Assembly (NCBI GenBank): GCA_022843175.1
Contig: JALHOE010000005.1
Coordinates: 41,885-105,884, forward strand
Origin: Deltaproteobacteria bacterium
Lineage (GTDB): Bacteria; Myxococcota_A; Polyangia; Polyangiales; JADJMO01
DNA: 64,000 nucleotides
Direction of reading: 5' to 3'
A program made the position numbers and the translations under genes. Below, one piece after another: positions 42,710-51,818 of the stretch (position 1 is its first letter; every line of letters starts with the position of its first letter). The notes beneath the pieces are model-generated. The model saw only the letters and a list, made by a program, of their open reading frames with translations, was not told the DNA's origin and did no database searches.

Positions 42710-43300
42710 ATGCCGGAGGTCATCGTTCCGTTGGCGACGCCGCTGGAGCGCACCACCAGGGTGCGGAGCACGCTGCTCTGCGCCTCCATTCAGTCCCTCC
42801 GCAGCCGGCAGCTCTACGAGAGCTACCTCGCCGAGCTCACGCCGAGCGAGCGCGCCGACGTGCACGCGTTGACCGCGGGCATGTGGTTGCCGGTGGACCG
42901 CGCGCTGACGCACTACGCGGCGTGCGATCGACTGCCGCTCTCGCGCAGCCAGCGCCTCGAGATCGGCACCGATGTCGGCCACCGCATCCAGCAGAGCCTC
43001 GTCAGCGTGATCGTCCGGCTCACCCGGGAGGGCGGGATGACGCCGTGGTCGGTGCTCTCGCGCGCCGAGAAGCTGCGGCTGCAGACGTGGGACGGCGGCG
43101 GCATCCGCGTGGCGAAGCTCGGTCCGAAGGACGCGCACCTCGAGTGGGTGGGTCAGCCGTGCGCGCGATCCGCCCATTTTCGCTTCGGCTTTCACGGCAT
43201 CCTGAAGACGGTCTGCGAGCTCTACTGCCGGCGCGCGTTCGTCTCCGAGGATGTCCCCACCAACGGCGACACTTTGTCCGTTCGCGTGGCCTGGGCGTAG
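42710..43300 (+). CDS. Hypothetical protein, possibly the myxobacterial DUF2378/TIGR02265 family
   Basis: 196 aa intact ORF (CRSRQLYESYLAELTPSERADVHALTAGMWLPVDRALTHYAACDRLPLS). Family assignment from memory is tentative. Confidence 0.5.
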   Translation: MPEVIVPLATPLERTTRVRSTLLCASIQSLRSRQLYESYLAELTPSERADVHALTAGMWLPVDRALTHYAACDRLPLSRSQRLEIGTDVGHRIQQSLVSVIVRLTREGGMTPWSVLSRAEKLRLQTWDGGGIRVAKLGPKDAHLEWVGQPCARSAHFRFGFHGILKTVCELYCRRAFVSEDVPTNGDTLSVRVAWA

Positions 43301-43367
43301 CCGATTGCGTGGGGTCCGCAGGACTTGCGCGCCGCAGGGAGCCCGGGCGTGAGGAATCCGCCGCGGC

Positions 43368-43769
43368 ATGAACGTCGCACGACGTCTGGGGATGGCCCAC
43401 CAACACGCCATCGTCTGGATCGATCAGCACGAGGCGAGGATCTTCCGCGCCGCGGACGACGGGTTCTCGGCGTCGACCGTCGAGGCCCCCGAGCGTCACG
43501 TGCATCGGCACGACCAGCAGACGCGAGAGCGCGGCCACCCCGCCGACGCGCATCGCTACTACCACGACGTCGCGCGCGCGCTCGAGGACGCCGAGGAGAT
43601 CCTGGTGGTCGGCCCGGCCACCGCCAAGCTCGAGTTGATCAAGCACGTGCACCGGCACCATCACACGCTCGAGCCGAAGATCGTCGGCGTCGAGACCGTC
43701 GATCACCCGACCGACGGACAGATCATCGCCTACGCGCGCCGCTACTTCCACGCGCCGATGATGCGCTGA
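43368..43769 (+). CDS. eRF1/translational-machinery-like small protein
   Basis: AIVWIDQHEARIFRA...EILVVGPATAKLELIKHVHRHHHTLEPKIVGVETVDHPTDGQIIAYARRYF. Confidence 0.6.
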   Translation: MNVARRLGMAHQHAIVWIDQHEARIFRAADDGFSASTVEAPERHVHRHDQQTRERGHPADAHRYYHDVARALEDAEEILVVGPATAKLELIKHVHRHHHTLEPKIVGVETVDHPTDGQIIAYARRYFHAPMMR

Positions 43770-43771
43770 GC

Positions 43772-44512
43772 CTACTGCGTTCGTAGGTAAGTGTTGTTGA
43801 GCTCGTCGGTCGTGACGGTGGCCGTTTTGTCGACGGCGCGCACGACGAGATCAGCCGTGAGCGTGCGGGTGCGGAACGTCCAGCCGGCGGGCACCTTCAG
43901 CCTGCTGCCGAGCGTCGCCAGCGTGGCCTCGGTCTGGGGCTCGGTCTGCAGGCTGTACGACTGCATCGTGTAGACGTGCGCCTCGGCGTCGACGAGCTCG
44001 AACACCGACTTGCCCGCCGAGAACGTGGCCACCGAGTCCCGCTGGATCGTGCGCAGGGCGTACGGCTTCTGCATCTCCATGAGGGCGGTCACCGGGAACT
44101 GGATGGCTCCGGCCTTGCGCATCGCGATCCCGCCGAGCGTCCGCACCGTCTCGTCGAGCAGCTTGGAGCCGGCGAGCGAATTGACGAGCCAGAGACGCGG
44201 ACCGTTGAGCACGACCACATCGGACATCGTCTCGGCCTTGAGCGCCGCGACGTCCTGCTTGGCCCACAGCTCGGCCGGGCAGTCGTTGAGCCCGAGGGTG
44301 TTGTAGACGTCGATCTGGAGGAGGTCGCCCGAGAGCTTGCCGAGCAGCGTCTCGCAGTAGCGAACGCCGCGCAGGTCCGCGGGGAGCGTCTCGGCGACGC
44401 CCTCGTCGGCCCGTGCGTCGACGCCGCTGTCGGTCACCGTCGCCGGCGCGTCCGCGCTCGTCCCACAGCCGAGCCACGCGCAGCACGCCACAGTCACGAG
44501 CGCGATCTTCAT
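43772..44512 (-). CDS. Lipoprotein, hypothetical
   Basis: MKIALVTVACCAWLGCGTSADAPATVTDSGVDARADEG lipobox plus D/A-rich linker; 246 aa. Confidence 0.65.
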   Translation of the reverse strand: MKIALVTVACCAWLGCGTSADAPATVTDSGVDARADEGVAETLPADLRGVRYCETLLGKLSGDLLQIDVYNTLGLNDCPAELWAKQDVAALKAETMSDVVVLNGPRLWLVNSLAGSKLLDETVRTLGGIAMRKAGAIQFPVTALMEMQKPYALRTIQRDSVATFSAGKSVFELVDAEAHVYTMQSYSLQTEPQTEATLATLGSRLKVPAGWTFRTRTLTADLVVRAVDKTATVTTDELNNTYLRTQ

Positions 44513-44540
44513 GCTGCGGACGAGCGTAGCAGCAGCGCGA

Positions 44541-44837
44541 TCACTTGCAGGTCGTCTTGTACCAGAGCACCGACTCCTCGCTCCCCACCTGGAGCGCCCA
44601 TTTGTAGACGCCGCCGCCGCGCTTGCAGAGCAGCTGGGGCGAGCGGTTGACGACGACCCGCACGCATCCCTCGTAGTCCCAGGTGCCGTTCGCGTTCTTG
44701 TCGCAGGCCTCGACCGTCAGGACCTCGCCGTCGTACCACGAGGTGGCGGTTCCGTCGGTGCCCCCGACCGGCTCGTCGCTCGCCTGCGCGGCGCCCGCGA
44801 TCAGCAGAAGCGCCGGAATGAGCAATAGCGTCTTCAT
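44541..44837 (-). CDS. Small secreted hypothetical protein
   Basis: MKTLLLIPALLLIAGAAQASDEP signal peptide; 98 aa. Confidence 0.6.
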   Translation of the reverse strand: MKTLLLIPALLLIAGAAQASDEPVGGTDGTATSWYDGEVLTVEACDKNANGTWDYEGCVRVVVNRSPQLLCKRGGGVYKWALQVGSEESVLWYKTTCK

Positions 44838-44959
44838 GGGCGAACCTCCTGCAGGTGTCTGAAGGTCATCCGCATGAACGATCCGTGCCGCACATCCGCC
44901 GCCGATCGGCGTGCGGCGCCCACGTGCAGAATCGCGTGGCGCACGCGCGCTTTGCGCGC

Positions 44960-45379
44960 TCAGAGCTCGCAGGACTGGAACATGTGATACGCGGCGCCGC
45001 CGCCCGCGCACTGCCATCGCTTGGCGTTCGCGACGCGCGCCACGCAGTCGACGAACGCCGGCGAATAGAACGAGATGTCCTCGATGGCGCGGAGGCAACC
45101 CTCGGCGTCGAAGACCAGCCGCAGATCGCCGCACGCCCGACCGGTCGCGACGGTGCACTCCTCGTAGACCGCCTGGACCGTGCGCAGGGGGCCCCAGTCG
45201 TCGACGGGGCAGGTCGTCGGCCGCTCCATGCAGGCCGACCCGGAGGTCTCGCGGCTCCACGTCTCGGGGGGAGCGTCGACGACGACGTCGACGCCGCTCG
45301 CGTCGGCGCGCGTCGCGTCGAGGGTGGACCGCGACGCGCACCCTGCGCACAGCGAGAACACGACGACCAACGCGCGCAT
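44960..45379 (-). CDS. Lipoprotein, hypothetical
   Basis: MRALVVVFSLCAGCASRSTLDATRADASGVDVVVDAPPETW; 139 aa. Confidence 0.6.
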   Translation of the reverse strand: MRALVVVFSLCAGCASRSTLDATRADASGVDVVVDAPPETWSRETSGSACMERPTTCPVDDWGPLRTVQAVYEECTVATGRACGDLRLVFDAEGCLRAIEDISFYSPAFVDCVARVANAKRWQCAGGGAAYHMFQSCEL

Positions 45380-45393
45380 GCCGATGCCTCGAC

Positions 45394-46152
45394 TCACCCC
45401 TCGGCGTCGGGGGCGCGTTTGCGGAGCAGGAGCAGATAGTTGAATCCGCGGAGGTAGAAGCCCTGCTCGTCGGCCGCCTTGCGGTAGTTGCCCATCGCGA
45501 GCGTCTTGTTGTGGCGGACGACGGCCACGATGTCGACCGGGACGAAGCCCTCGCCGAGCGCCAGCTGGAACAGCTCGAAGCCGAGGGGGAAGAAGTGCTT
45601 GGCCTTCTTGAGCACGTCGGCGACGAAGATCGCGAGGACGCGGTCGTCCCGCAGCACGCGGTGGGCCTCTTTGAGCGCGAGGCGCATCGCCCGCTGGTAC
45701 TGGCCGTTGGCCTTCAGCTTGCCGATGCAGCGCGGATCGTCGCTGTAGTCGAGGTTGTCGGCGTAGGGCGGATCCATGAACACCAGATCGACCGACTTGT
45801 TCTTGAGCGGAAGGCTGCGCGCGTCGGCCTGTTGGATGTCGCTGCGGGTCGGCGCGAGGTCGAAGCCGAGACCCTTGCGGCCGAGGTCCTTGCAGACGTC
45901 GAGCGTGGTGCCGCTGCCGACGAACGGGTCGACGACCACGTCGTTGCCCTTGGTGTAGCGGTGCACGACGTTCCAGATCACGTACGAGGGCGTGGCGCCG
46001 CGGTAGGCCTTGTCGCCCTGCTCCTCGTCGCCGTAGTGCTGCGAGGGGTAGTCCCACAGCGTGGTGACCTGCGGCGAGAGCGCCGGCTTCTCGAAGCGCT
46101 GCCGCTGCCCCGCGCTCGGTGACGTGCGGCGGAACCCGCCGGGCCTGCTCAT
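45394..46152 (-). CDS. DNA methyltransferase, motif order FGG then DPPY (gamma-like arrangement)
   Basis: VVDPFVGSGTTLDVCKDLGRKGLGFDL followed by VDLVFMDPPYADNLDYSD. Confidence 0.82.
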   Translation of the reverse strand: MSRPGGFRRTSPSAGQRQRFEKPALSPQVTTLWDYPSQHYGDEEQGDKAYRGATPSYVIWNVVHRYTKGNDVVVDPFVGSGTTLDVCKDLGRKGLGFDLAPTRSDIQQADARSLPLKNKSVDLVFMDPPYADNLDYSDDPRCIGKLKANGQYQRAMRLALKEAHRVLRDDRVLAIFVADVLKKAKHFFPLGFELFQLALGEGFVPVDIVAVVRHNKTLAMGNYRKAADEQGFYLRGFNYLLLLRKRAPDAEG

Positions 46153-46913
46153 TGCGACACCCTAGCAGACGCGATGCGGATCGCTTCGGCGCTCGCGTCG
46201 ATGCCGATCGCGCGACGCCCGAGCTTCTGGGCTGCGACCACGGTGGTGCCGCTTCCGCAGAAGGGATCGAGGACCAGCTCGCCCGGCCGGCTGTGGGCGA
46301 CGACGAATCGCTCGAGGAGGGCGAGCGGCTTCTGGGTGGGGTAGCCGGTGCGCTCCGTAGCCATGTTGTTGATCGCCGCGACGTCCCACACGTCGCTGTC
46401 GACCCGCTCGGGCCCGAGGAAGACGTCGATCTGCTTCTTCTCCTGCCCGCGCATCCGCACCGAGCGGGCCGGCATGCGCGGCGGGTCGAAGTACCAGTCG
46501 GCGCCCCTCGTGTACCAGAAGATCGTGTCGTGCTTGCGCGGGTAGAAGCGCGACGAACTGCCCCCGAGCCCGTAGGTCCAGATGATCTCGTTGCGGAAGC
46601 CGGGGCCCCCGGCCGGCTCGCGGTCGCCGGGGCCGAACACCTCGTCGAGCACGCGCGCGAGCTCGTGCGCGACGCGGTGGTCGAGGTGGACGAGGATGGA
46701 GCCGGTGGGGTGGAGCACGCGATGGAGCTGCTCGATCCGTGGCCGGAGCATCGCTACCAGCGCCGCGCGGTCCTTCCACCGATCGTCGTAGGCCCCGAAG
46801 TCGCGGCCGGTCCCGAACGGGGGGTCGAGGTACGCGAGCGCGACCTCGCCCGCCGGCATGCGCGCGAGGACGTCCAGGTTGTCCCCCTCGATGAGCTCCA
46901 CGCCCGCCGGCAT
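46149..46913 (-). CDS. DNA methyltransferase, motif order DPPF then FGG (beta-like arrangement)
   Basis: VALAYLDPPFGTGRDFGAYDDRW ... NEIIWTYGLGGSSSRFYPRKHDTIFWYTRG ... PTQKPLALLERFV ... VLDPFCGSGTTVVAAQKLGRRAIGID. Confidence 0.88.
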   Translation of the reverse strand: MPAGVELIEGDNLDVLARMPAGEVALAYLDPPFGTGRDFGAYDDRWKDRAALVAMLRPRIEQLHRVLHPTGSILVHLDHRVAHELARVLDEVFGPGDREPAGGPGFRNEIIWTYGLGGSSSRFYPRKHDTIFWYTRGADWYFDPPRMPARSVRMRGQEKKQIDVFLGPERVDSDVWDVAAINNMATERTGYPTQKPLALLERFVVAHSRPGELVLDPFCGSGTTVVAAQKLGRRAIGIDASAEAIRIASARVSQ

Positions 46914-46977
46914 GCGCGGAGGATGCTCGGAAGGAGGTGCGGCCGCAACGACCCCGTGATACCCGGCGCGCTCGGCG

Positions 46978-47922
46978 ATGCGCCCGTTTGTGACCGCCCT
47001 CCTCTGCGCGGCGCTGCCCGCCATCGGGCTCGTCGAGCTCGCGCTCGCGCAGTCGCAAAAGAACAAGGTCCCGCGCGACGACGACTGGCGCGCGGCGGCG
47101 TCCTACGCGAGCAGCCAGAAGAAGCCGGGCGACTGGGTCATCGTCTCGCCCGCGTGGGCAGGCCCGCTCGGCCGCAAGGCCATCGGCGAGGTCAACCCGG
47201 CGCTGATCAACCTCGCCTCGGTCGCGCGCAGCGACCTCGACACCGTCACCAGGGTCCTCGAGCTGTCGATCCGCGGCGCGCGCGACCCGCAGACCAAGGG
47301 GTGGCCGCTCGTCGAGGAGAAGTCGTTCGGCTCGGTCAAGCTGCGGGTCCTCACCAACCCGAAGCCGGAGCGCCTGGTGCGCGACCTCGTCGACGAGCTC
47401 GGCCCCGACCTCACGGTGGGGCGGCAGAACAGCGCGGGCGTGTTCGAACCGTGTCGGTGGGAGACGGGCGGCACCCGCATGCCCAACCTCTTCCAGGGGC
47501 CGGGGACGCCGCTCGACCGCTTCATGTGTCCGCCCAACGACCCGGCGTGGACGTTCGTCGGCGTCACCGCGATCACCGACCTCGACTACAACCCGCGTCG
47601 CTGCATCCTCATGCACCCGACCGAGGGCACCACCACGATCGTCAAGTTCCCCCCGCGCGCGATCGGCAGCAAGGTCGTCGCGTACGTCGGCGTGCACGTG
47701 TTCCAGGAGCGCGAGCTGAACAAGCCGCCGGTCCACGCGCGGGTGCTCGTGGCGGGCAAAGAGGTCGCCCACGCCAAGCACAAGGACGGCGACGGGTGGC
47801 TCCGCTTCGAGGGCTCCACCGCCGGCCTCGCCGGGCAGGTCCACGAGGTCGAGCTCCACACCACCGTCGACGGTCCCGCGCCGTTCCGACTCACCTGCGT
47901 CGCGGCGCAGCTGCGCCAGTGA
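46978..47922 (+). CDS. Secreted hypothetical protein
   Basis: MRPFVTALLCAALPAIGLVELALAQS signal peptide; 314 aa; 8-nt gap to the following GT39-like gene suggests co-transcription. Confidence 0.65.
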   Translation: MRPFVTALLCAALPAIGLVELALAQSQKNKVPRDDDWRAAASYASSQKKPGDWVIVSPAWAGPLGRKAIGEVNPALINLASVARSDLDTVTRVLELSIRGARDPQTKGWPLVEEKSFGSVKLRVLTNPKPERLVRDLVDELGPDLTVGRQNSAGVFEPCRWETGGTRMPNLFQGPGTPLDRFMCPPNDPAWTFVGVTAITDLDYNPRRCILMHPTEGTTTIVKFPPRAIGSKVVAYVGVHVFQERELNKPPVHARVLVAGKEVAHAKHKDGDGWLRFEGSTAGLAGQVHEVELHTTVDGPAPFRLTCVAAQLRQ

Positions 47923-47929
47923 GCGAGAG

Positions 47930-49822
47930 ATGATCAAGCTCCTCATCCTCGCCGCCGTGACGTTCGGTCTGTTCGCCACCGTCGGCGCGATCCGCGGCGC
48001 CTTCCGCGACGGGTTCGTCGAGCCGCTCCAGCACCGGAGCGGCGTGCGCGTGAGCGACCACCTCATCGGCCTCGCGATCGCGTGCGTGTACACCGCGCTG
48101 CTCCTCGCGAGCGCCCGCGAGCTCGGCTTCATGCGCGACGAGGGCATGTACTTCGACGCCGCCAAGTCCTACGCGGGCTGGTTCGAGAAGCTACTCTCGG
48201 CCGACAAGGCCGTGCGCGCCACGGCGTTCGACAAGAACATCGTCGACGCGCACTGGGCGGCCAACGGCGAGCACCCCTCGCTGATGAAGTCCGGGTTCGC
48301 GCTCTCGTGGATCTACTTCTGGAAGACCTGGCCCCAGGGGCTCATCGAGCTCTTCTCGCGCACCTGGGTGCTCAAGCCATTGGCGTGGACGGTCGCCGGC
48401 GTCGCCAAGCTCGCGCCCAAGCTGTTCGCCGAGGAGAGCGCCGCGTTCCGCTTCCCCGGGATGGTCGCCGGCGGGCTCATCCTCTACGTCACGTACCTGT
48501 TCGCGGCCGACGTCGGCGGACGCGCCGCCGGCATCGTGGCCGCGGTGCTGCAGGCCGCCATCCCGCGCGCGTTCTTCGACGCGCACCTCGCGGGGTTCGA
48601 CGCCGCCGCGACGCTCGCGTGGGTCGCCGTCGCGTACACCTATTGGCGCGGGCTGCGCAGCATGGGGTGGGCGATCGGCGCCGGCATCGTGTGGGGGCTC
48701 GCGCTCCTCATGAAGCACAACTCGTGGTTCCTGCCGATCGTGTTCGTCGTCCACTACCTGTGGCTCGCGTACGACGTGCTCCGCGCGAGACCGGGCGCCT
48801 ACCCCACGCTCAAGCTGCGCGCGCGCACGCTGCCGATCCCGTGGCCGTTCCTCTTCATGGGCATCTTCGGGCCCGCCATCTTTGTCTACGGGTGGCCGCG
48901 GCTCTGGTTCGACACCTGGGCGCGCATCGACTGGTACTTCACGTTTCACGCGCGCCACGACTTCTACAACATCGAGTTCTTCCACAAGACCTACTTCCAG
49001 CCGCCGTTCCCGATCGTGATGGTGCCGTTCCTCGTGGCGGCCACGGTGCCGCTCGCGACGCTCGTCGCCGGCGCGATCGGCATGGGCACGCGGTGGCGCG
49101 CGATCCTCGCGCCGCTGCTCCCCGGCTCGGTCGCGCGGCTCGACGACGATCGGCGCACTGCGTTCTTCCTGTTCTTCAACTTCTGCCTACCGATCGCGAT
49201 CATCACCCACCCCAAGGTGCCCCACTTCGGCGGCACCAAGCACTGGCACCCCGCGTATCCGTTCCTCTGCGTGTTCGCCGGCATCGGTGTGGTGCTCGTC
49301 GCGCGCAAGCTCGCCGCCCTCACCCGGCCCGATCCGCGGCGGTGGACGGTCGCCGCGGCGGTCGCCGGGATCTTCGGGTGCGTCGCCGCGCCGGCGGTGG
49401 TCGAGACCAAGCGCTCGCACCCGCACGGGCTCACCCACTACACGCCGATCGTCGGCGGTCCCTCGGGCGGCGCGGACCTCGGCCTCACCCGCGGCTTCTG
49501 GGGCTACGAGACCGGCGCGCTCGTCGACTGGCTGAACAAGCACCTCCCGCACGGCGGCCGCGTCTACCCGAACGACACCTTCCACTCGTCGTGGGAGCAG
49601 CTCCGCCTCGACGGCCGCCTCCGCATGGACATCGAGGGCGAGTTCTGGAACCCGACGAACGCAGACCTCCTGGTCGTCGAGCACGAGCAGCACATGGACG
49701 AGGTCGAGCACCAGATCTGGATCGCCTTCGGCACCGTCACGCCCGTCTACGTCGTCACCCTCGAGGGCGCCCCCGCGCTGACGGTCTACGCGAACCCCAA
49801 GTCGACGAAGTACGTCCCCTAG
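47930..49822 (+). CDS. Glycosyltransferase family 39-like / ArnT-like membrane protein
   Basis: FMRDEGMYFDAAKSYAGWFE (conserved acidic loop), GEHPSLMKSGFALSW, many TM helices. Confidence 0.75.
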   Translation: MIKLLILAAVTFGLFATVGAIRGAFRDGFVEPLQHRSGVRVSDHLIGLAIACVYTALLLASARELGFMRDEGMYFDAAKSYAGWFEKLLSADKAVRATAFDKNIVDAHWAANGEHPSLMKSGFALSWIYFWKTWPQGLIELFSRTWVLKPLAWTVAGVAKLAPKLFAEESAAFRFPGMVAGGLILYVTYLFAADVGGRAAGIVAAVLQAAIPRAFFDAHLAGFDAAATLAWVAVAYTYWRGLRSMGWAIGAGIVWGLALLMKHNSWFLPIVFVVHYLWLAYDVLRARPGAYPTLKLRARTLPIPWPFLFMGIFGPAIFVYGWPRLWFDTWARIDWYFTFHARHDFYNIEFFHKTYFQPPFPIVMVPFLVAATVPLATLVAGAIGMGTRWRAILAPLLPGSVARLDDDRRTAFFLFFNFCLPIAIITHPKVPHFGGTKHWHPAYPFLCVFAGIGVVLVARKLAALTRPDPRRWTVAAAVAGIFGCVAAPAVVETKRSHPHGLTHYTPIVGGPSGGADLGLTRGFWGYETGALVDWLNKHLPHGGRVYPNDTFHSSWEQLRLDGRLRMDIEGEFWNPTNADLLVVEHEQHMDEVEHQIWIAFGTVTPVYVVTLEGAPALTVYANPKSTKYVP

Positions 49823-49894
49823 AACTGCACCGACAAAAAGACTTCGAGCCGGTGACGCGCACCGGCTCGAGGCCATCCCGCTCGCAACCGCGGA

Positions 49895-50650
49895 TCAGCA
49901 GCCGCAGTTCGCCGCGGCGACGTAGTCGTCCGACGCGGACGCGAACTGATCGCTGCAGCTCGCCCCGAAGTCCGAGTGATGCGACTCGCAGTGGTCATGG
50001 TTGCCGCAGTCCTGGGTCCACGCGCTCGTCCCGACCGACGCGCACCCGGCACCGCAGCGCGCGCGGCAGTTCGTCCCGGAGTACTTGCCGAATCCGAGGT
50101 ACCAGCCCGACCAGCCGTGGCCGATGCCGTCGTGGTAGAAGGTCCGCGAGCCGCTGCTGCAGGCGCCGACGGAGCAGAGCTTCGTCCAGCTGCGGTTCGG
50201 GTCGACGACGAAGTGCGGGCGAACGAGTTTGCCCGCCGGGTGGCTGCCCCACAACGTGGCGTGACGGAACAGGCCGTCGAGGGCCTTGCCGTCGCGCCCC
50301 AGCTCGTTCTCGACGATGGTCGCGAGCGCGATCATCAAGAAGCGATCCTCCGCGTTCACTTCGGTGCCCGGCGTCATCGTCATGTCGTTCGTCATGGTCG
50401 CGAACGCGTAGTCGGAGCGCATGACGGTCCGCCCGCGATCGAAGGTCACGTGGAGGACGTTGTCAGTGATCTCGCTGATGAAGCGCACGTCGCCGTGAGC
50501 TGTCTTGAACGAGCCCTGCACCCGCGCATCGCTCATCTCCGTCACCTCGAGTCCCAGGCCCTCAGCGGACTCGGTGGTGGGGGCGGGGTCGGACGTAGCG
50601 CCCGCACAACCGGTGATGGCGACGAGGGCGGCGGCGAGGAGGGTACGCAT
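49895..50650 (-). CDS. Secreted Cys-rich protein with phospholipase-A2-like CxxHDxC motif
   Basis: Lipobox MRTLLAAALVAITGCAG; C-terminal CRARCGAGCASVGTSAWTQDCGNHDHCESH. Confidence 0.6.
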   Translation of the reverse strand: MRTLLAAALVAITGCAGATSDPAPTTESAEGLGLEVTEMSDARVQGSFKTAHGDVRFISEITDNVLHVTFDRGRTVMRSDYAFATMTNDMTMTPGTEVNAEDRFLMIALATIVENELGRDGKALDGLFRHATLWGSHPAGKLVRPHFVVDPNRSWTKLCSVGACSSGSRTFYHDGIGHGWSGWYLGFGKYSGTNCRARCGAGCASVGTSAWTQDCGNHDHCESHHSDFGASCSDQFASASDDYVAAANCGC

Positions 50651-50749
50651 GAGTGGGCGCTGAGCAGCGTGCGTGCCATGCATATTTTCCGGCTGTTTGG
50701 CATGGTGTTCGGGTTCTGAACGTTCGGGAACCGAATTGGCGTTCAGAAA

Positions 50750-51190
50750 GTGAACAAGGGAGGTCCACGCGAAATTGATATCCTGCTCGCCGTGCGTCGC
50801 TGGATCGTTGTCTCCCTCGCCCTGGCCGCCTGTCGCGCGGGGACGGGTGGAACGCCGGACGCGGGGCCGCCGCGCGCGGTAACCGTCGGCTCGCTCGAGC
50901 CGCCGAACGGCGCGCCCGGTGGCGCGGGCATCGTCTTCATCACAGGCGAGGGTTTCGATCCGCGCGCGCCCGTCGAGGTGATGTTCGGCGACAAGAAGGC
51001 GCCGCGGGCAGTCGTCCTCAGCGCCACCCGCATTCAGGCGCAGACGCCGGCGGGCGTGCACCGCCAGGCGGTTCCGGTTCGCGTCATCCTCCCCGGCGGC
51101 GCCTCGATCGTCGCGAAGGGCACCTACTACTACGGGTTCCCCGAGGAGGAAGACGGCGAGCCACACGACCACGAGGCGGGCAAGCACTGA
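50750..51190 (+). CDS. IPT/TIG-domain lipoprotein
   Basis: RRWIVVSLALAACRAG lipobox; VGSLEPPNGAPGGAGIVFITGEGFDPRAPVEVMFGDKKA...ATRIQAQTPAGVHRQAVPVRV is a TIG fold pattern. Confidence 0.75.
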   Translation: MNKGGPREIDILLAVRRWIVVSLALAACRAGTGGTPDAGPPRAVTVGSLEPPNGAPGGAGIVFITGEGFDPRAPVEVMFGDKKAPRAVVLSATRIQAQTPAGVHRQAVPVRVILPGGASIVAKGTYYYGFPEEEDGEPHDHEAGKH

Positions 51191-51200
51191 GGGTGAGGGC

Positions 51201-51818
51201 TCACTTGCCCGCGTCGCTCCCGGGATCGATCGTCAGCACGTAGCCGAGTCCGCGAAACACGACGCGCCCCGTCACCAGCGGGCGGAGTGTCGCCCGGTGC
51301 TTCTCCAGGATGGCCTGATGGTCCGTGAGCCGCTTGAGCGGCGAGACAGAGCTGTCCCGATCGAACGCATCGAGCTCCGCGCCGACCTTTACGAGCGCCG
51401 CCGCGAGCGCATGCTCGTCGGGCACTGTCGCGCCGTTCATCACACCGACGGCGATGGTCCCAATCGTTCGCAGCTTGCGCGCCTTGGCCGGCTCACCGAG
51501 GTCGGGCTCAAAGACGTCACCCTCCATGAGATCCCCCGGCTTCAGCTTCTTCCAGGCGGTCTCATCCTCGGGCTCGACGTACGCGAGGTCGGATGCCTTG
51601 GCGGACGCGGCAGGCGCGACCGGCGCGGGCTGCCCGGCAACAGAGACCTTCGGGACCGGCGCGGTCACGATCGGTGCGCTCGGGGCCGACGGCGTCGAGC
51701 TGCTCGCGATCGGCGCCGCGCTCCGCGACGGTGTGCTCTCGAGCGTGATCGCGACCAGGCCCATGAGCGCAGCGATCGCTGCGAGCCCGGAGACCATGAG
51801 CGTGGTTCTGCGACTCAC
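51201..51818 (-). CDS. Hypothetical single-TM protein
   Basis: GTG 51818; MSRRTTLMVSGLAAIAALMGLVAITL TM plus S/P/A linker; overlaps the protease gene by 4 nt. Confidence 0.6.
   Translation of the reverse strand: MSRRTTLMVSGLAAIAALMGLVAITLESTPSRSAAPIASSSTPSAPSAPIVTAPVPKVSVAGQPAPVAPAASAKASDLAYVEPEDETAWKKLKPGDLMEGDVFEPDLGEPAKARKLRTIGTIAVGVMNGATVPDEHALAAALVKVGAELDAFDRDSSVSPLKRLTDHQAILEKHRATLRPLVTGRVVFRGLGYVLTIDPGSDAGK

Noticed and set aside
40725-42872. 715-aa + strand ORF
   Set aside because: Antisense to the DUF1592-type gene with recognisable domains on the minus strand.
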